Shown here: piece by piece, positions 7,136-15,188 of the stretch
Numbering within the stretch: position 1 is the first letter of the stretch
How the letters are laid out: each line of letters opens with the position of its first letter
NCBI GenBank assembly: GCA_902782985.1
Contig: CACZPC010000232.1
Coordinates: 1-15,188, forward strand
Direction of reading: 5' to 3'
Length of the DNA: 15,188 bases
From: Oscillospiraceae bacterium
GTDB lineage: Bacteria; Bacillota; Clostridia; Saccharofermentanales; Saccharofermentanaceae
The notes under the pieces: model-generated
Seen by the model: only the letters and a program-made list of their open reading frames with translations
Told to the model about the DNA's origin: nothing
Database searches by the model: none
Program-made: the position numbers and the translations under genes

Positions 7136-8052
7136 AGTGATTCCTCCTCATTGGGGACGATCAGGGTGATCGCCTCATGTATACATTCGATAGTGACGGG
7201 AAGGATCGGACCTCTTTCGCCGTCGAGATCGAGTATCACCTTCTGATCCGAAGGTGCGTCAAGTTCAAGATATTTAGTCTGAAGATACAGTACGTTGTCA
7301 TTATATATATGTTCACCGACCATGAGGTTGCCCAAAAGCGGCATTATTTCGGTAGGTTCCATCTTCTTTAGGACAAGCACGTCGAGCAGACCGTCCGACA
7401 GATCGGCCATCGTCATAAGCTTCCTGAATCCGCCGACGCTCTTGGTATTGGAGATCAGGAACATTATTGCCTGTTCGTTATATTCCTCGCCGTTCGCCTT
7501 GATATGAAGATCGATGGCATTATTGATGGTGGAGGGGATATCCTTCATGGCGGACATCCAGTAAGCTGCAGGTCCGAAAGCCGTCTTAAGATCCGATGGG
7601 ACCTTATATGCCACATCAGCCATGAGGCCGCCTGCCAGCACATTAAGGAAATATCTGTCGTCTACTTTGCCGCAGTCTACCTTATTGAACTTCGGATCCA
7701 TGAGCATCCTTGCGAAGTCGGAGGGAAGAGAGGGCAGTGCATTGATAGTTGCAAAATCATTAACGGTACCGGAGGTGTAGATCGCAAGAGGAAGATCTAT
7801 ATGTCCCTCCATCATTCCGGTTATTACTTCATTAACGGTACCGTCACCGCCTACTGCGATAATATAGTCGTATTGAGTAACATCGGTCTTTCGGGCGAAT
7901 TCCACGGCATCATACTGCTTGGATGTGTAACATACGTCAGCCCTTTCGAGTGCGCCGAAAGAAACCAGATAAGCGAGCATATCATCTACATTGACGCGAG
8001 CTGTCTCACGTCCCGAAGACGGATTTAGGATGATACGAAGTCGAAGTCCCAC
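7132..8052 (-). CDS. Diacylglycerol kinase family lipid kinase (YegS/DgkB-like)
   Basis: 306 residues, the standard size. Features in order: RIILNPSSGR (6-15), the nucleotide-binding GGDGTVNE (68-75), SGTVNDFA (94-101), and DGLLD (220-224) in the C-terminal beta-rich domain. The protein is cytosolic and acts at the membrane surface, phosphorylating a lipid alcohol with ATP. In Firmicutes, DgkB recycles diacylglycerol released when lipoteichoic acid is built from phosphatidylglycerol; that role here is inferred. Start is GTG at 8052, chosen because AAGGAG lies 8-9 bases upstream. First gene of the minus-strand operon, divergent from yfhO across 111 bp. Confidence 0.93.
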   Translation of the reverse strand: MGLRLRIILNPSSGRETARVNVDDMLAYLVSFGALERADVCYTSKQYDAVEFARKTDVTQYDYIIAVGGDGTVNEVITGMMEGHIDLPLAIYTSGTVNDFATINALPSLPSDFARMLMDPKFNKVDCGKVDDRYFLNVLAGGLMADVAYKVPSDLKTAFGPAAYWMSAMKDIPSTINNAIDLHIKANGEEYNEQAIMFLISNTKSVGGFRKLMTMADLSDGLLDVLVLKKMEPTEIMPLLGNLMVGEHIYNDNVLYLQTKYLELDAPSDQKVILDLDGERGPILPVTIECIHEAITLIVPNEEESL

Positions 8053-8143
8053 AGATACTGCTCCTTAAAATAAATTATTCACTATACTTTACCATAAAAA
8101 GAATTACCCTATTATTACCGCATTGCTACAAATCGTCGGCCAA

Positions 8144-8154
8144 TGTGATATTAT
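8144..8154 (+). promoter_or_regulatory. Extended -10 promoter directly before yfhO
   Basis: TGTGATATTAT contains TGA-TATTAT, an extended -10 with a 5/6 box. It ends 9 bases before the ATG at 8164, so transcription would start within about 3 bases of it. No Shine-Dalgarno lies between. A TTGCTA at 8123-8128 is too distant (20 bp) to be a good -35. It resembles TGTGATAAAAT at 2293-2303. Confidence 0.45.
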
Positions 8155-8163
8155 CTTTTTTAT

Positions 8164-10866
8164 ATGGGACAGAAAGCACGCAAGATCTTTATAAAGATAA
8201 CCGATTTCCTCGGAGACAGCAGATTGCTGTCTTTCATATTTCCTTTCCTGACTATCGTACTGACTTTTGCCATACTTCAGGTATATCCGGTTGGTGACAG
8301 GACGGTCCTTACGGTGGACCTTTATCACCAGTATATGCCGTTCATATATGAATTCAGGCAGAAGATCCTGGAGGGCGGATCGCTCTTCTACACATGGAAT
8401 ACGGGCCTCGGAACGGAATATTATGCGGCATTTGCCAACTATGCGGCAAGCCCTTTAAATCTTCTCTGTCTCTTATTTCCGTATAAGGCTCTGCCTGTAT
8501 TCGTAGCATTTGTCTCTGCTTTAAGAGCCGGACTTGCATCTCTTTTCATGGGTATGTTCCTGTCCGAGAATGACAACAAGAGATATGACTTTATCACGGT
8601 GATCTTCGGTGCAAGCTATGCACTCAGTGCCTGGTTCCTGACTGATTTCTGGAATATCATGTGGTGTGATGCTTTTGTACTGCTCCCGCTGATCGCATTA
8701 GGTCTTCGAAGGCTATTCCTGGAAAAGAAATATTTTCTTTATATCTTCTCTCTTGCCCTGTGCATCACATCGAATTTTTATTCGGGATATTTCATCTGTC
8801 TCTTCCTTGTATTTTATTCGGTAGTGCTCTTTCTTACCGTCAATAAGAGGGAGGATATCGGATTCAAGTCAGTTACCGGCGCAGCCATAAGATTTGCGGT
8901 AAGCAGTCTCATTGCCGGATGCATCTCTGCAATTACGGTGCTGCCCACATATATGATCCTTAAGCATTCATCGGCAACCGGCGACGAATTTCCCATGGAC
9001 TTTACACTCTCCGGTAATCTCTTTGATTTCCTCGGCAGACTCATGATGACTGCCAATCCCAATATCAGAGACGGTATGGCTAATGTGGCATGCGGGATCG
9101 TTGTAGCCCTCATGGTGCCATTGTTCTTCATGGCTTCCCCTGATACGGGTATCAAGCTCAGGCACAAGATCGGATACGGATTCCTGATGCTCCTGATGTA
9201 TCTGAGCTTTACCAACAGAGCATTGAATTTCATCTGGCACGGATTCCATTTTCCGAATCAGATCCCGTACAGAGAATCCTTTATCATGAGCTTCATTCTC
9301 GTATCGGTCGCTTTCATGACCATCAGGGTATTGCGATATTATACCCGCGGGCAGGTAGCCGGAGTATGTGTCGGAGCCGGAGTCTTTCTTGTCCTGTACG
9401 AAAAGCTGGGCACGGGCAACGAGGGATATCAGCAGATCGGACTTACCCTTCTGTTCCTGATCATTCAGGGATCCGTCCTGACATGTATAAGAGCAGGAAG
9501 GAAGAAGAGCTCGTTGTTTTATGAGGTCCTTATTACCGTTACGATGCTTCTGGAGCTTTTCGCGGCTTCCGTCATTACCATTGCCAGAGTTGCGGAGCAT
9601 GAGGGCTTCCCGGGATATTCTTTCTATGCCAAGAACAGGGATATCATCCATGATCATGTGGAGGAGATAGAGGGTACCGACGGTCATAATACTTTTGAGA
9701 GGACCGAGCTTTATCCCAACTTTATCTGCTGTATCCAGTCCGTCTATGATGTCAAGGGAATGTCTACATTCTCTTCGACGGCACGCGAGAGCTTTGTAAA
9801 GTATATGAGGAATTTCGGCTTCCATAACAACGGTATCAACGGACTTAGAAATTTCGGTCTTACGCGCGTCACTGCTACGCTCCTTGGAGTAAGGAATCTT
9901 GCAACGATTGAAAAGACATCTGCGGTTCCGATGATCTTCGACGAAGAATACAGTGAAGGAGAGGTCGTCTTCTACGGCAATCCGGACGCTCTCCCGGTAG
10001 GATATATGGTATCGCCCGAGATACTTGATTTTGTTCCCGAAGAATCTATCCATGATCCTTTTTATAAGACGAACAGTCTTGTAAGATCCATGGGGATCGG
10101 AGATGATGTCTATCTTCCGGTCAATGCCGATTGCACATTCTGTGATAATCTTCAGGCGAATGACCGCTTCGGAAGCCATATCGATCTTCAGGTATCCTCC
10201 GCCGGAAATGCGGCTTCCGCTCAATTTACCGTAAGCGATGCCGATCTCGGAAGTGATATATACGTTTATCTGTATTCTCCCAAGGGTGGAAGCGTAACGA
10301 TCAAGGAAGGCGAAGAACAGAAGGCGTCTTTTGATATAAGAAGTTATCAGATCGTATGCCTCGGTACATATGAGGGAACGCCTCTTTCGCTGACGGTCAA
10401 TTACAGCGAGACCAATGCGGGAACCATTAATTTCTATGCTTATCAGCTCAACAGATCCGGTTATGATCTTATGGTCAGTGAGTTATCGGATGAAGTCCTG
10501 AATGTCACATATTATGATGATACGACACTTCGCGGCAATATTACTGCCAAAGAAGACGGTCTTCTTTTCCTTACGATACCTTATGCCGAAGGATTTAAGG
10601 TCATGATAGACGGACATGAGGGCGAACTTGTTCCCGTAAGCGATGCATTAAGCGCGATCCGCCTTGATGCCGGGGAACACGAGGTAGAGCTTAAATATGT
10701 CCCCGTCGGGTTCAAGGAGGGGGCAATGATCTCCGCAGCGGGACTTGCTTCTTTTGTTATCTTACTCATTTTGTCCTCGGGCATATTCTCCAAAGTGAGA
10801 AATACAGGGAAAGTAAGAAGGCCGGAGATCCCGGCGGAGAGCATTACCGATGACTCCGTTTCCTGA
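8164..10866 (+). CDS. yfhO: YfhO-family polytopic membrane protein (GT-C-like glycosyltransferase)
   Basis: 900 residues, the normal YfhO length. An N-terminal block of many membrane helices (about 20-480) is followed by a large outer domain (about 480-850), a last helix (about 854-876) and a cytoplasmic tail. Family motifs sit in the first outer loop: VDLYHQYMPF (51-60; Asp52 is the probable catalytic acid of the GT-C fold) and YTWNTGLG (76-83). WNIMWCDAF (163-171) and FPNQIPYRESF (363-373) follow. YfhO proteins transfer sugar from a lipid carrier onto envelope polymers outside the membrane; in Bacillus subtilis YfhO works with CsbB in lipoteichoic acid glycosylation. No CsbB-like donor synthase is in this window. 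Start is ATG at 8164, with an in-frame stop at 8146 and no ribosome-binding site. The 3' end overlaps the next gene by 17 bp. Confidence 0.92.
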   Translation: MGQKARKIFIKITDFLGDSRLLSFIFPFLTIVLTFAILQVYPVGDRTVLTVDLYHQYMPFIYEFRQKILEGGSLFYTWNTGLGTEYYAAFANYAASPLNLLCLLFPYKALPVFVAFVSALRAGLASLFMGMFLSENDNKRYDFITVIFGASYALSAWFLTDFWNIMWCDAFVLLPLIALGLRRLFLEKKYFLYIFSLALCITSNFYSGYFICLFLVFYSVVLFLTVNKREDIGFKSVTGAAIRFAVSSLIAGCISAITVLPTYMILKHSSATGDEFPMDFTLSGNLFDFLGRLMMTANPNIRDGMANVACGIVVALMVPLFFMASPDTGIKLRHKIGYGFLMLLMYLSFTNRALNFIWHGFHFPNQIPYRESFIMSFILVSVAFMTIRVLRYYTRGQVAGVCVGAGVFLVLYEKLGTGNEGYQQIGLTLLFLIIQGSVLTCIRAGRKKSSLFYEVLITVTMLLELFAASVITIARVAEHEGFPGYSFYAKNRDIIHDHVEEIEGTDGHNTFERTELYPNFICCIQSVYDVKGMSTFSSTARESFVKYMRNFGFHNNGINGLRNFGLTRVTATLLGVRNLATIEKTSAVPMIFDEEYSEGEVVFYGNPDALPVGYMVSPEILDFVPEESIHDPFYKTNSLVRSMGIGDDVYLPVNADCTFCDNLQANDRFGSHIDLQVSSAGNAASAQFTVSDADLGSDIYVYLYSPKGGSVTIKEGEEQKASFDIRSYQIVCLGTYEGTPLSLTVNYSETNAGTINFYAYQLNRSGYDLMVSELSDEVLNVTYYDDTTLRGNITAKEDGLLFLTIPYAEGFKVMIDGHEGELVPVSDALSAIRLDAGEHEVELKYVPVGFKEGAMISAAGLASFVILLILSSGIFSKVRNTGKVRRPEIPAESITDDSVS

Positions 10867-13177
10867 TCAACGCAGAGAAAGGACGGCATGGCTGACGGTA
10901 GCATTTATCGTGCCTGTTCTGATAGTATTCGCGGCTTATACTCTCGTGACTAATACATCGCCTCACGAGAAGTATTCTGCTCTTACCATGAGGACCGGAC
11001 TTTTCAGAGAGTGTGATTTTTTTGCAGGCGCCGATAAAGACCTGAGGGATTCGATAGAAGTAAGGGAGGCATTCTCCGGTTCTGACAGTCAGTCGAAGAT
11101 GTCTGCATTTAAGCTCATCCTTACAGAGCATATGTCTGTCGTATTCATTATCGCGGCGCTCCTGGGACCGTCTGCTGCTCCTGATATCTTAAAGATATTT
11201 TTCTTCCTGAGATTCGGGTTGGCCGGTGCAACTTCTTTCAATCTCTTTCGAAAGCATATAGGGCTTAAAAATGATCCGGCGCTCTTGCTTGCGGTCGTGT
11301 ATTCCGTATCGTCTTTTTCCGTATTTTATGCTTCTCTCAATACTTCACTGATAAACGGTCTGATAATGATGCCGTTGCTCCTGTCCTCTATAGACGGATA
11401 TAATCGCAGAGCAGATCTGAGATCAGGGATTATCGCCGTATCGATGTTTGCATTGACTGCTGTATCCGGGATCGGCGGACTTATGGGCTGTGTTCCCGTC
11501 TGCCTGATATCAGGTATGTTCATGCTCCTGTCTGATCGACGTAAAAGAAGCTCTCATGTTTTAAAAGGTGTATTAAAGCTCGTTATTGCGGCTGCGGCGG
11601 GTGTAATGATATCTGCTTTTGCCGTAATTCCGATGGTTTCTATATTAAGTCCGTGCGATGACATAAAGGAAATTTTCAGGAACGGTAATGTCAGATTTTT
11701 TATGATCGACTTTCTCTACGGTATGCTCGACGGCAATGTTTCCGGGTCTTCGATATCGGAGCATATGCCTGTCACGGGTATCTTTGTAATAACCGTAATG
11801 CTCCTGATGCTGTTTTTTGCCAACCGGATGATACCGCTAAGAGCTAAGGCATTTGCCGGCATCGTTATGTTACTGTTGTATGCATCTGTTGCATATTCTC
11901 CTCTTGATATCATCCTGAGCGGTGGAAGAAGTTCGAGTGTCATCACCTACTCCAGGATCATGGCACTTTTATGTTTTATGTTGCTGCTTGCGGCCATTTC
12001 ACTTAGGAATATACAGGCCGTAAGGTCCGGCACCGTCTATCTGGCGGCTTTTCTGATGATCGGTCTTATCGTGATCGAATCATCCTCGGCGTCGGAGACT
12101 TCGCCGAATATTTTCTCGAAGATGTTCTCGGCACTGGCTGTCGTATTCTGGTGCTCGGTATTCGTATATATGATATCCAAGGCACGCGAGATACCGGCAG
12201 GAGCTGTTACTGCTGCCTTATTCGGTATATTCTTCAATGTGTTTTTCTGTCTGGGCCCCGCAGGATTTGCCACGGGGGATCTTACTTCGTCGCCAGGCGA
12301 TATCACCGATCCGTCTGCTGATCAGATACTGCTTCGCGAAGGTGAAGTCTTCCCGATATTTGCCGAAGATGAACAGTCATATCTCGTGTTGTCATCTTAT
12401 ATAAGAGATTCGATTAAAGATGCCGATATCGCCCAGAAGATAAATATAGTATCGGGAGCTGCAATGCTTGACACCGTTTTCTATGAGATAGATTCGGAAA
12501 GTGTCTATCTTAAGGATATGACGGATGTCGGTGCCGGAAGATACCGGCCGGAGCAGCCGGGTGTAAGAGGCGAGATCACGATACGTTCGACGCTTCCTAA
12601 TGAATATTCGAGATATTTCGTCGTATCCATGTTTGAGGGGGATCAGTTTGTCACCGAATCCTATCCCGATCATGATCTCACTGTTTCTTTCGGCGGCCCT
12701 TTTATGTTCGAACTTTCTCCGTCCGGTGTCGATGCATATATAAAGCTCTCGGCAGCTTCGGATGATACCGACGACACGGGATTTCGTGTCTATATGCTGA
12801 GCGGATCCGGGCTGGCGGAGCTTATGGATTCATCAGGGACGATCGAGGATGGCATTATAGACCTTTCCGAAGACCGTATTGCCGGGACTTCGGGCGGGAA
12901 GACAGTAGTTACTTCACTTCATTATGATCCTTCATATCGAATAAGATACGAAAGTAACGGCAAAACAAAATATGCAGAGACTTTTGACATATGCGGTAAA
13001 CTGGCTTTCAGCTTTGAACATGAAGCAGATGACAGTCTTAAGTTTGATGTTATCTATACGGGGAATAATATAACTTCGGGTATCTTGATCTCACTGATCT
13101 CCGTAATATGTATAATACTTTGCATATTAATGTATAATAATATCACCCGAAAGAATAAGGAGAAGAGCATTGCTTAG
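10850..13177 (+). CDS. Divergent YfhO-like polytopic membrane protein lacking the conserved polar motifs
   Basis: 775 residues with the same layout as its upstream neighbour: first helix about 13-35, outer loop about 36-90, a run of helices to about 470, an outer domain to about 740, and a last helix about 743-763 with a basic tail. Similarity to the first YfhO is visible by eye in the block after the first loop (residues about 111-180 here against 107-182 there), including the helix ending in MPLLL against LPLIA. The signature residues are missing: where the neighbour has VDLYHQY this protein has MRTGLFR (47-53), placing Arg48 at the Asp position, and no YTWNTGLG equivalent is present. It may be a non-catalytic partner or a changed enzyme. 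Start ATG at 10850 is inside the yfhO end, with GGAG upstream, which indicates coupling. Confidence 0.75.
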   Translation: MTPFPDQRRERTAWLTVAFIVPVLIVFAAYTLVTNTSPHEKYSALTMRTGLFRECDFFAGADKDLRDSIEVREAFSGSDSQSKMSAFKLILTEHMSVVFIIAALLGPSAAPDILKIFFFLRFGLAGATSFNLFRKHIGLKNDPALLLAVVYSVSSFSVFYASLNTSLINGLIMMPLLLSSIDGYNRRADLRSGIIAVSMFALTAVSGIGGLMGCVPVCLISGMFMLLSDRRKRSSHVLKGVLKLVIAAAAGVMISAFAVIPMVSILSPCDDIKEIFRNGNVRFFMIDFLYGMLDGNVSGSSISEHMPVTGIFVITVMLLMLFFANRMIPLRAKAFAGIVMLLLYASVAYSPLDIILSGGRSSSVITYSRIMALLCFMLLLAAISLRNIQAVRSGTVYLAAFLMIGLIVIESSSASETSPNIFSKMFSALAVVFWCSVFVYMISKAREIPAGAVTAALFGIFFNVFFCLGPAGFATGDLTSSPGDITDPSADQILLREGEVFPIFAEDEQSYLVLSSYIRDSIKDADIAQKINIVSGAAMLDTVFYEIDSESVYLKDMTDVGAGRYRPEQPGVRGEITIRSTLPNEYSRYFVVSMFEGDQFVTESYPDHDLTVSFGGPFMFELSPSGVDAYIKLSAASDDTDDTGFRVYMLSGSGLAELMDSSGTIEDGIIDLSEDRIAGTSGGKTVVTSLHYDPSYRIRYESNGKTKYAETFDICGKLAFSFEHEADDSLKFDVIYTGNNITSGILISLISVICIILCILMYNNITRKNKEKSIA

Positions 13178-14174
13178 CAGAAAGATCGAAGACGAGACCG
13201 TATTCATAGTATTTGATATGGAGTGGAACCAGCCATTCCCCGGCAAGACATACCCTTTTGATGTCTCATCATTAAGCGGCGAGATAATCGAGATCGGTGC
13301 GGTCAAGTATGTCTACGACAGCGGAATGCTGATCCAGAAGGGAATATTTTCCTGCGATATAAGACCGCAGAAGTATACGAAGATCCATTATCACGTCAAG
13401 AAAGTCACGCATAAGACAAATGAGGATCTTCAAAACGGACTTACCTTTGAGGAGGGCTACAGGAAGTTCCGCGAATTCTGCGGCCCCGATTTCATACTTA
13501 CGGGTTGGGGAAATTCTGATCCCGATATGCTCAAGACCAATCTCAAGTTCTTCGGAATGGAGGACAGACTTAACTGCTTCTTCCTGGATATACAGCCTAT
13601 CTTCTCGATGTTTTCGGGGGAGAGGGGCAAGCAGAGAAGCGTGGAATTTGCCGTCGATTATTACGGTATCCCCAAGAATGATTCATTCCATAGTGCTACT
13701 GCGGATGCAAGATATACAGGTGAGATCTTAAAGCGTATATTTGACTGCAATAAGACAAGTGAAGTATTAAGTGTCATATCATCTTCTTCCATCGATCCCG
13801 ATCTTAAGAGAGAATATGTAAATGTCTCGGCAGAGGCAGATAGATCGGAGGATGCTCTTGAGCTCATAAAAGGCTGGAATAAGATCTGTCCTATATGCTC
13901 CGGAAGATTTCATCCCGAGATATCCGAATTTCGCATCCGAAAGTCAGTCTATGCACTTTATGCATGTGACGAGCACGGCGAGTTCTTTTCAAGGACAAGG
14001 ATCAAGAAGAATAAATCAGGACACTATTATGCAGCTGCGGTCCTTCGCTTTGCTACTCAGACCGATTATTATCTTGTAGCCTCCAAGAGGGAAGAATATG
14101 AGAGATTCGGTCCTGTCGGCGCTCCGTTGGAGTCAGCTGACGATAATTCAATTGCTGAAGAGAATTTGTCGTAA
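13170..14174 (+). CDS. DEDDh 3'-5' exonuclease (DnaQ/KapD-like) with C-terminal zinc-ribbon-like domain
   Basis: 334 residues. Exo I is FDMEWN (15-20) with Asp16 and Glu18. Exo II is around GWGNSDPDM (112-120), with Asp117 or Asp119. Exo III is SFHSATADA (172-180) with His174 and Asp179. All DEDDh acids are therefore present and nuclease activity on DNA or RNA ends is expected. The opening resembles the KapD group, described in Bacillus as an inhibitor of the KinA sporulation pathway; that role is not shown here. After about residue 235 an extra domain carries CPIC (240-243) and CDEH (266-269), a probable Zn2+-binding C-x2-C/C-x2-H pair. Start is TTG at 13170 with AAGGAG 7 bases before, overlapping the previous stop by 8 bp, so it is coupled to the membrane gene. 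It is cytoplasmic. Confidence 0.88.
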   Translation: MLSRKIEDETVFIVFDMEWNQPFPGKTYPFDVSSLSGEIIEIGAVKYVYDSGMLIQKGIFSCDIRPQKYTKIHYHVKKVTHKTNEDLQNGLTFEEGYRKFREFCGPDFILTGWGNSDPDMLKTNLKFFGMEDRLNCFFLDIQPIFSMFSGERGKQRSVEFAVDYYGIPKNDSFHSATADARYTGEILKRIFDCNKTSEVLSVISSSSIDPDLKREYVNVSAEADRSEDALELIKGWNKICPICSGRFHPEISEFRIRKSVYALYACDEHGEFFSRTRIKKNKSGHYYAAAVLRFATQTDYYLVASKREEYERFGPVGAPLESADDNSIAEENLS

Positions 14175-14232
14175 ATGTGGACAAAACGTTAAGAACAAGT
14201 GTATTTTTGGGCGAATTAATCAAATTACTTTA

Positions 14233-14261
14233 TTGAAAAACCTCTCTGTGTGCTTTATAAT
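14233..14261 (+). promoter_or_regulatory. Strong sigma-A promoter of the pilin-like gene
   Basis: TTGAAA (14233-14238) and TATAAT (14256-14261) are separated by exactly 17 bp; the -10 is perfect and the -35 is 5/6 at the most conserved positions. The transcript start is predicted near 14268, leaving a leader of about 58 bases. The rest of the 151-bp gap after the exonuclease (14175-14325) shows no clear terminator. Confidence 0.8.
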
Positions 14262-14325
14262 CGAGAGTAACTAAATAGCTATAACTATGCTTATTGGCAT
14301 TTTTAGCAAAGGAGAGGCAAGGAAT

Positions 14326-15188
14326 ATGCTTAGACAATTCTCGAAGAAAAGTTCCTCGGGCAAGCAGAGCAAAAGAGGCGTAATCTTAGTTACCATCCTC
14401 TTTATTCTGGCTGTAGCATTTATCTTCATTACAGCTGCTATGCTTATGACCATGGGAACAAGAAATCGACTCTACGCTAAGGCGGAAAACAGTCAGGCAA
14501 AGCTTACTGTTACAACGGTAGCGACGTCTTTCTTACAGGCGTATCAGGATCAGAAGATAAATGAGACCGCATTTACGAATCTGATGAATCAGGCGGCAAC
14601 GAATCCCATAACGATCTCTGCCACTGATCCTGCAGCGGGAGCGTCAGCGGGAATTCCCGGAATGACTGCTGATCCCGACAACTGTACGAAGATGAGTGTT
14701 ACTAAGTCAGGGTCCGGCACCAATACCGTATATTATGTCGATTTCACTACTACGATCGGTACTGAGAGTGCGAGCCTTCGTCTTACGATGAGGCATAAGA
14801 CACCTTCGACTCCTTCGTCTTCGTTCCAGCACCAGCTTCAGCTCGGATCCGGTGGACGTATGGAGAATGTGACCGTAGGTTGTACGGTTGCCAGCAATTC
14901 CGAGAGATACGATCCTGTTCCTGTTTACGGACATGACAATAACACGCTCCTTTCACTGGGCGGAACATGTTCTGTCGGCGGTCAGGCTCATGTCTGCTCG
15001 ACATGGTTTTCTGATTCTCCTTTAGGAGGAGGTTCCAATTTCCAGATCTATTCAGATGTTATCTTCTTTGGTGATGATGCAGGTCTTAATCTTCACGGTA
15101 CATCCGGTACTTCTTTCCATGGTAATGGAACCGATCTGTATTTCCTGAATCGCAATGGCGGTTCTGCATTGTCTATGTTGTGGTATGA
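14326..15188 (+). CDS. Pilin-like (PilX-type) surface protein, N-terminal 287 residues (runs off right edge)
   Basis: The frame stays open to the window end. The N-terminus has a basic leader, then KRGVILVTILF (16-27) opening a hydrophobic segment to about 43, resembling class III or PilX-like prepilins with possible cleavage after Gly18. The usual Glu at mature position 5 is Thr. A helical stretch follows (about 45-90), then a Ser/Thr/Gly-rich beta-type region (about 95-287) with four Cys (120, 186, 215, 224), like a secreted adhesin or beta-helix. The function, minor pilin or surface adhesin, is inferred. The start at 14326 has AAAGGAGAGG and a second AAGGA upstream. An in-frame ATG at 14287 would add 13 residues but has no ribosome-binding site. 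This gene begins its own transcription unit, and further pilus genes may follow beyond the edge. Confidence 0.75.
   Translation, partial: MLRQFSKKSSSGKQSKRGVILVTILFILAVAFIFITAAMLMTMGTRNRLYAKAENSQAKLTVTTVATSFLQAYQDQKINETAFTNLMNQAATNPITISATDPAAGASAGIPGMTADPDNCTKMSVTKSGSGTNTVYYVDFTTTIGTESASLRLTMRHKTPSTPSSSFQHQLQLGSGGRMENVTVGCTVASNSERYDPVPVYGHDNNTLLSLGGTCSVGGQAHVCSTWFSDSPLGGGSNFQIYSDVIFFGDDAGLNLHGTSGTSFHGNGTDLYFLNRNGGSALSMLWY

Noticed and set aside
8968..10224. Long antisense open frame (418 codons) inside yfhO
   Set aside because: It lies wholly within a confidently assigned gene, its translation shows no recognisable domain or membrane or globular pattern, and it seems to follow from codon usage of the sense strand.
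14287..14304. Small hairpin plus T-run in the leader of the pilin-like gene as an attenuator or riboswitch
   Set aside because: The stem is only 4 bp (ATGC/GCAT), and no c-di-GMP or other riboswitch consensus is recognisable.
1..15188. Defence island, prophage, transposon or CRISPR
   Set aside because: No transposase, integrase, phage structural gene, repeat-spacer pattern or toxin-antitoxin pair was seen on either strand.

Overview
The window looks like ordinary chromosome of a low-to-mid GC Bacillota, most likely a Clostridia-class anaerobe. The grounds are Firmicutes-type Shine-Dalgarno sites (AAGGAG, GGAGG), frequent TTG and GTG starts, tightly overlapping operons, and the families present: two YfhO-family polytopic proteins, a DUF4015-type glycosidase-like protein, an S1C/HtrA protease with one N-terminal anchor, and a KapD/DnaQ-like exonuclease. 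The genus cannot be named from sequence alone. I see no phage, IS, CRISPR, tRNA or rRNA sequence. No gene-free stretch exceeds about 150 bases.

Layout. (1) Minus strand, 1-2231: a membrane-anchored DUF4015-type protein lies upstream of serS, which runs off the left edge. (2) Plus strand, 2353-4760: a degenerate Nudix protein, a YigZ/IMPACT protein, an HtrA-like protease and a 36-residue single-helix membrane protein form one close-packed run. (3) Minus strand, 8052-4761: a diacylglycerol-kinase-family lipid kinase, an anchored parvulin/PrsA-like protein and a histidine phosphatase are joined by two 4-bp start/stop overlaps. The stop codon of this operon directly abuts the stop of the convergent small membrane-protein gene. 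(4) Plus strand, 8164-14174: a full YfhO protein, a second divergent YfhO-like protein that lacks the family's conserved polar motifs, and a DEDDh exonuclease overlap by 17 and 8 bp. (5) Plus strand, 14326 to the right edge: a pilin-like or surface protein begins behind a near-consensus vegetative promoter.

How the genes may work together. Regions 2 to 4 are rich in envelope functions: an extracytoplasmic protease, an extracytoplasmic foldase-like protein, a lipid kinase that in related bacteria recycles diacylglycerol from lipoteichoic acid synthesis, and YfhO proteins, a family linked to extracytoplasmic polymer glycosylation. That they form an envelope-maintenance neighbourhood is inference; housekeeping genes are interleaved.

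Most worth a second look: the YfhO and degenerate-YfhO pair, the Nudix protein that has lost most of its metal-binding glutamates, the small membrane protein with abutting convergent stops, two genes whose -10 box sits almost on the start codon with no ribosome-binding site (possible leaderless mRNAs), and the partial pilin-like protein. I did not find an obvious new defence or mobile system.
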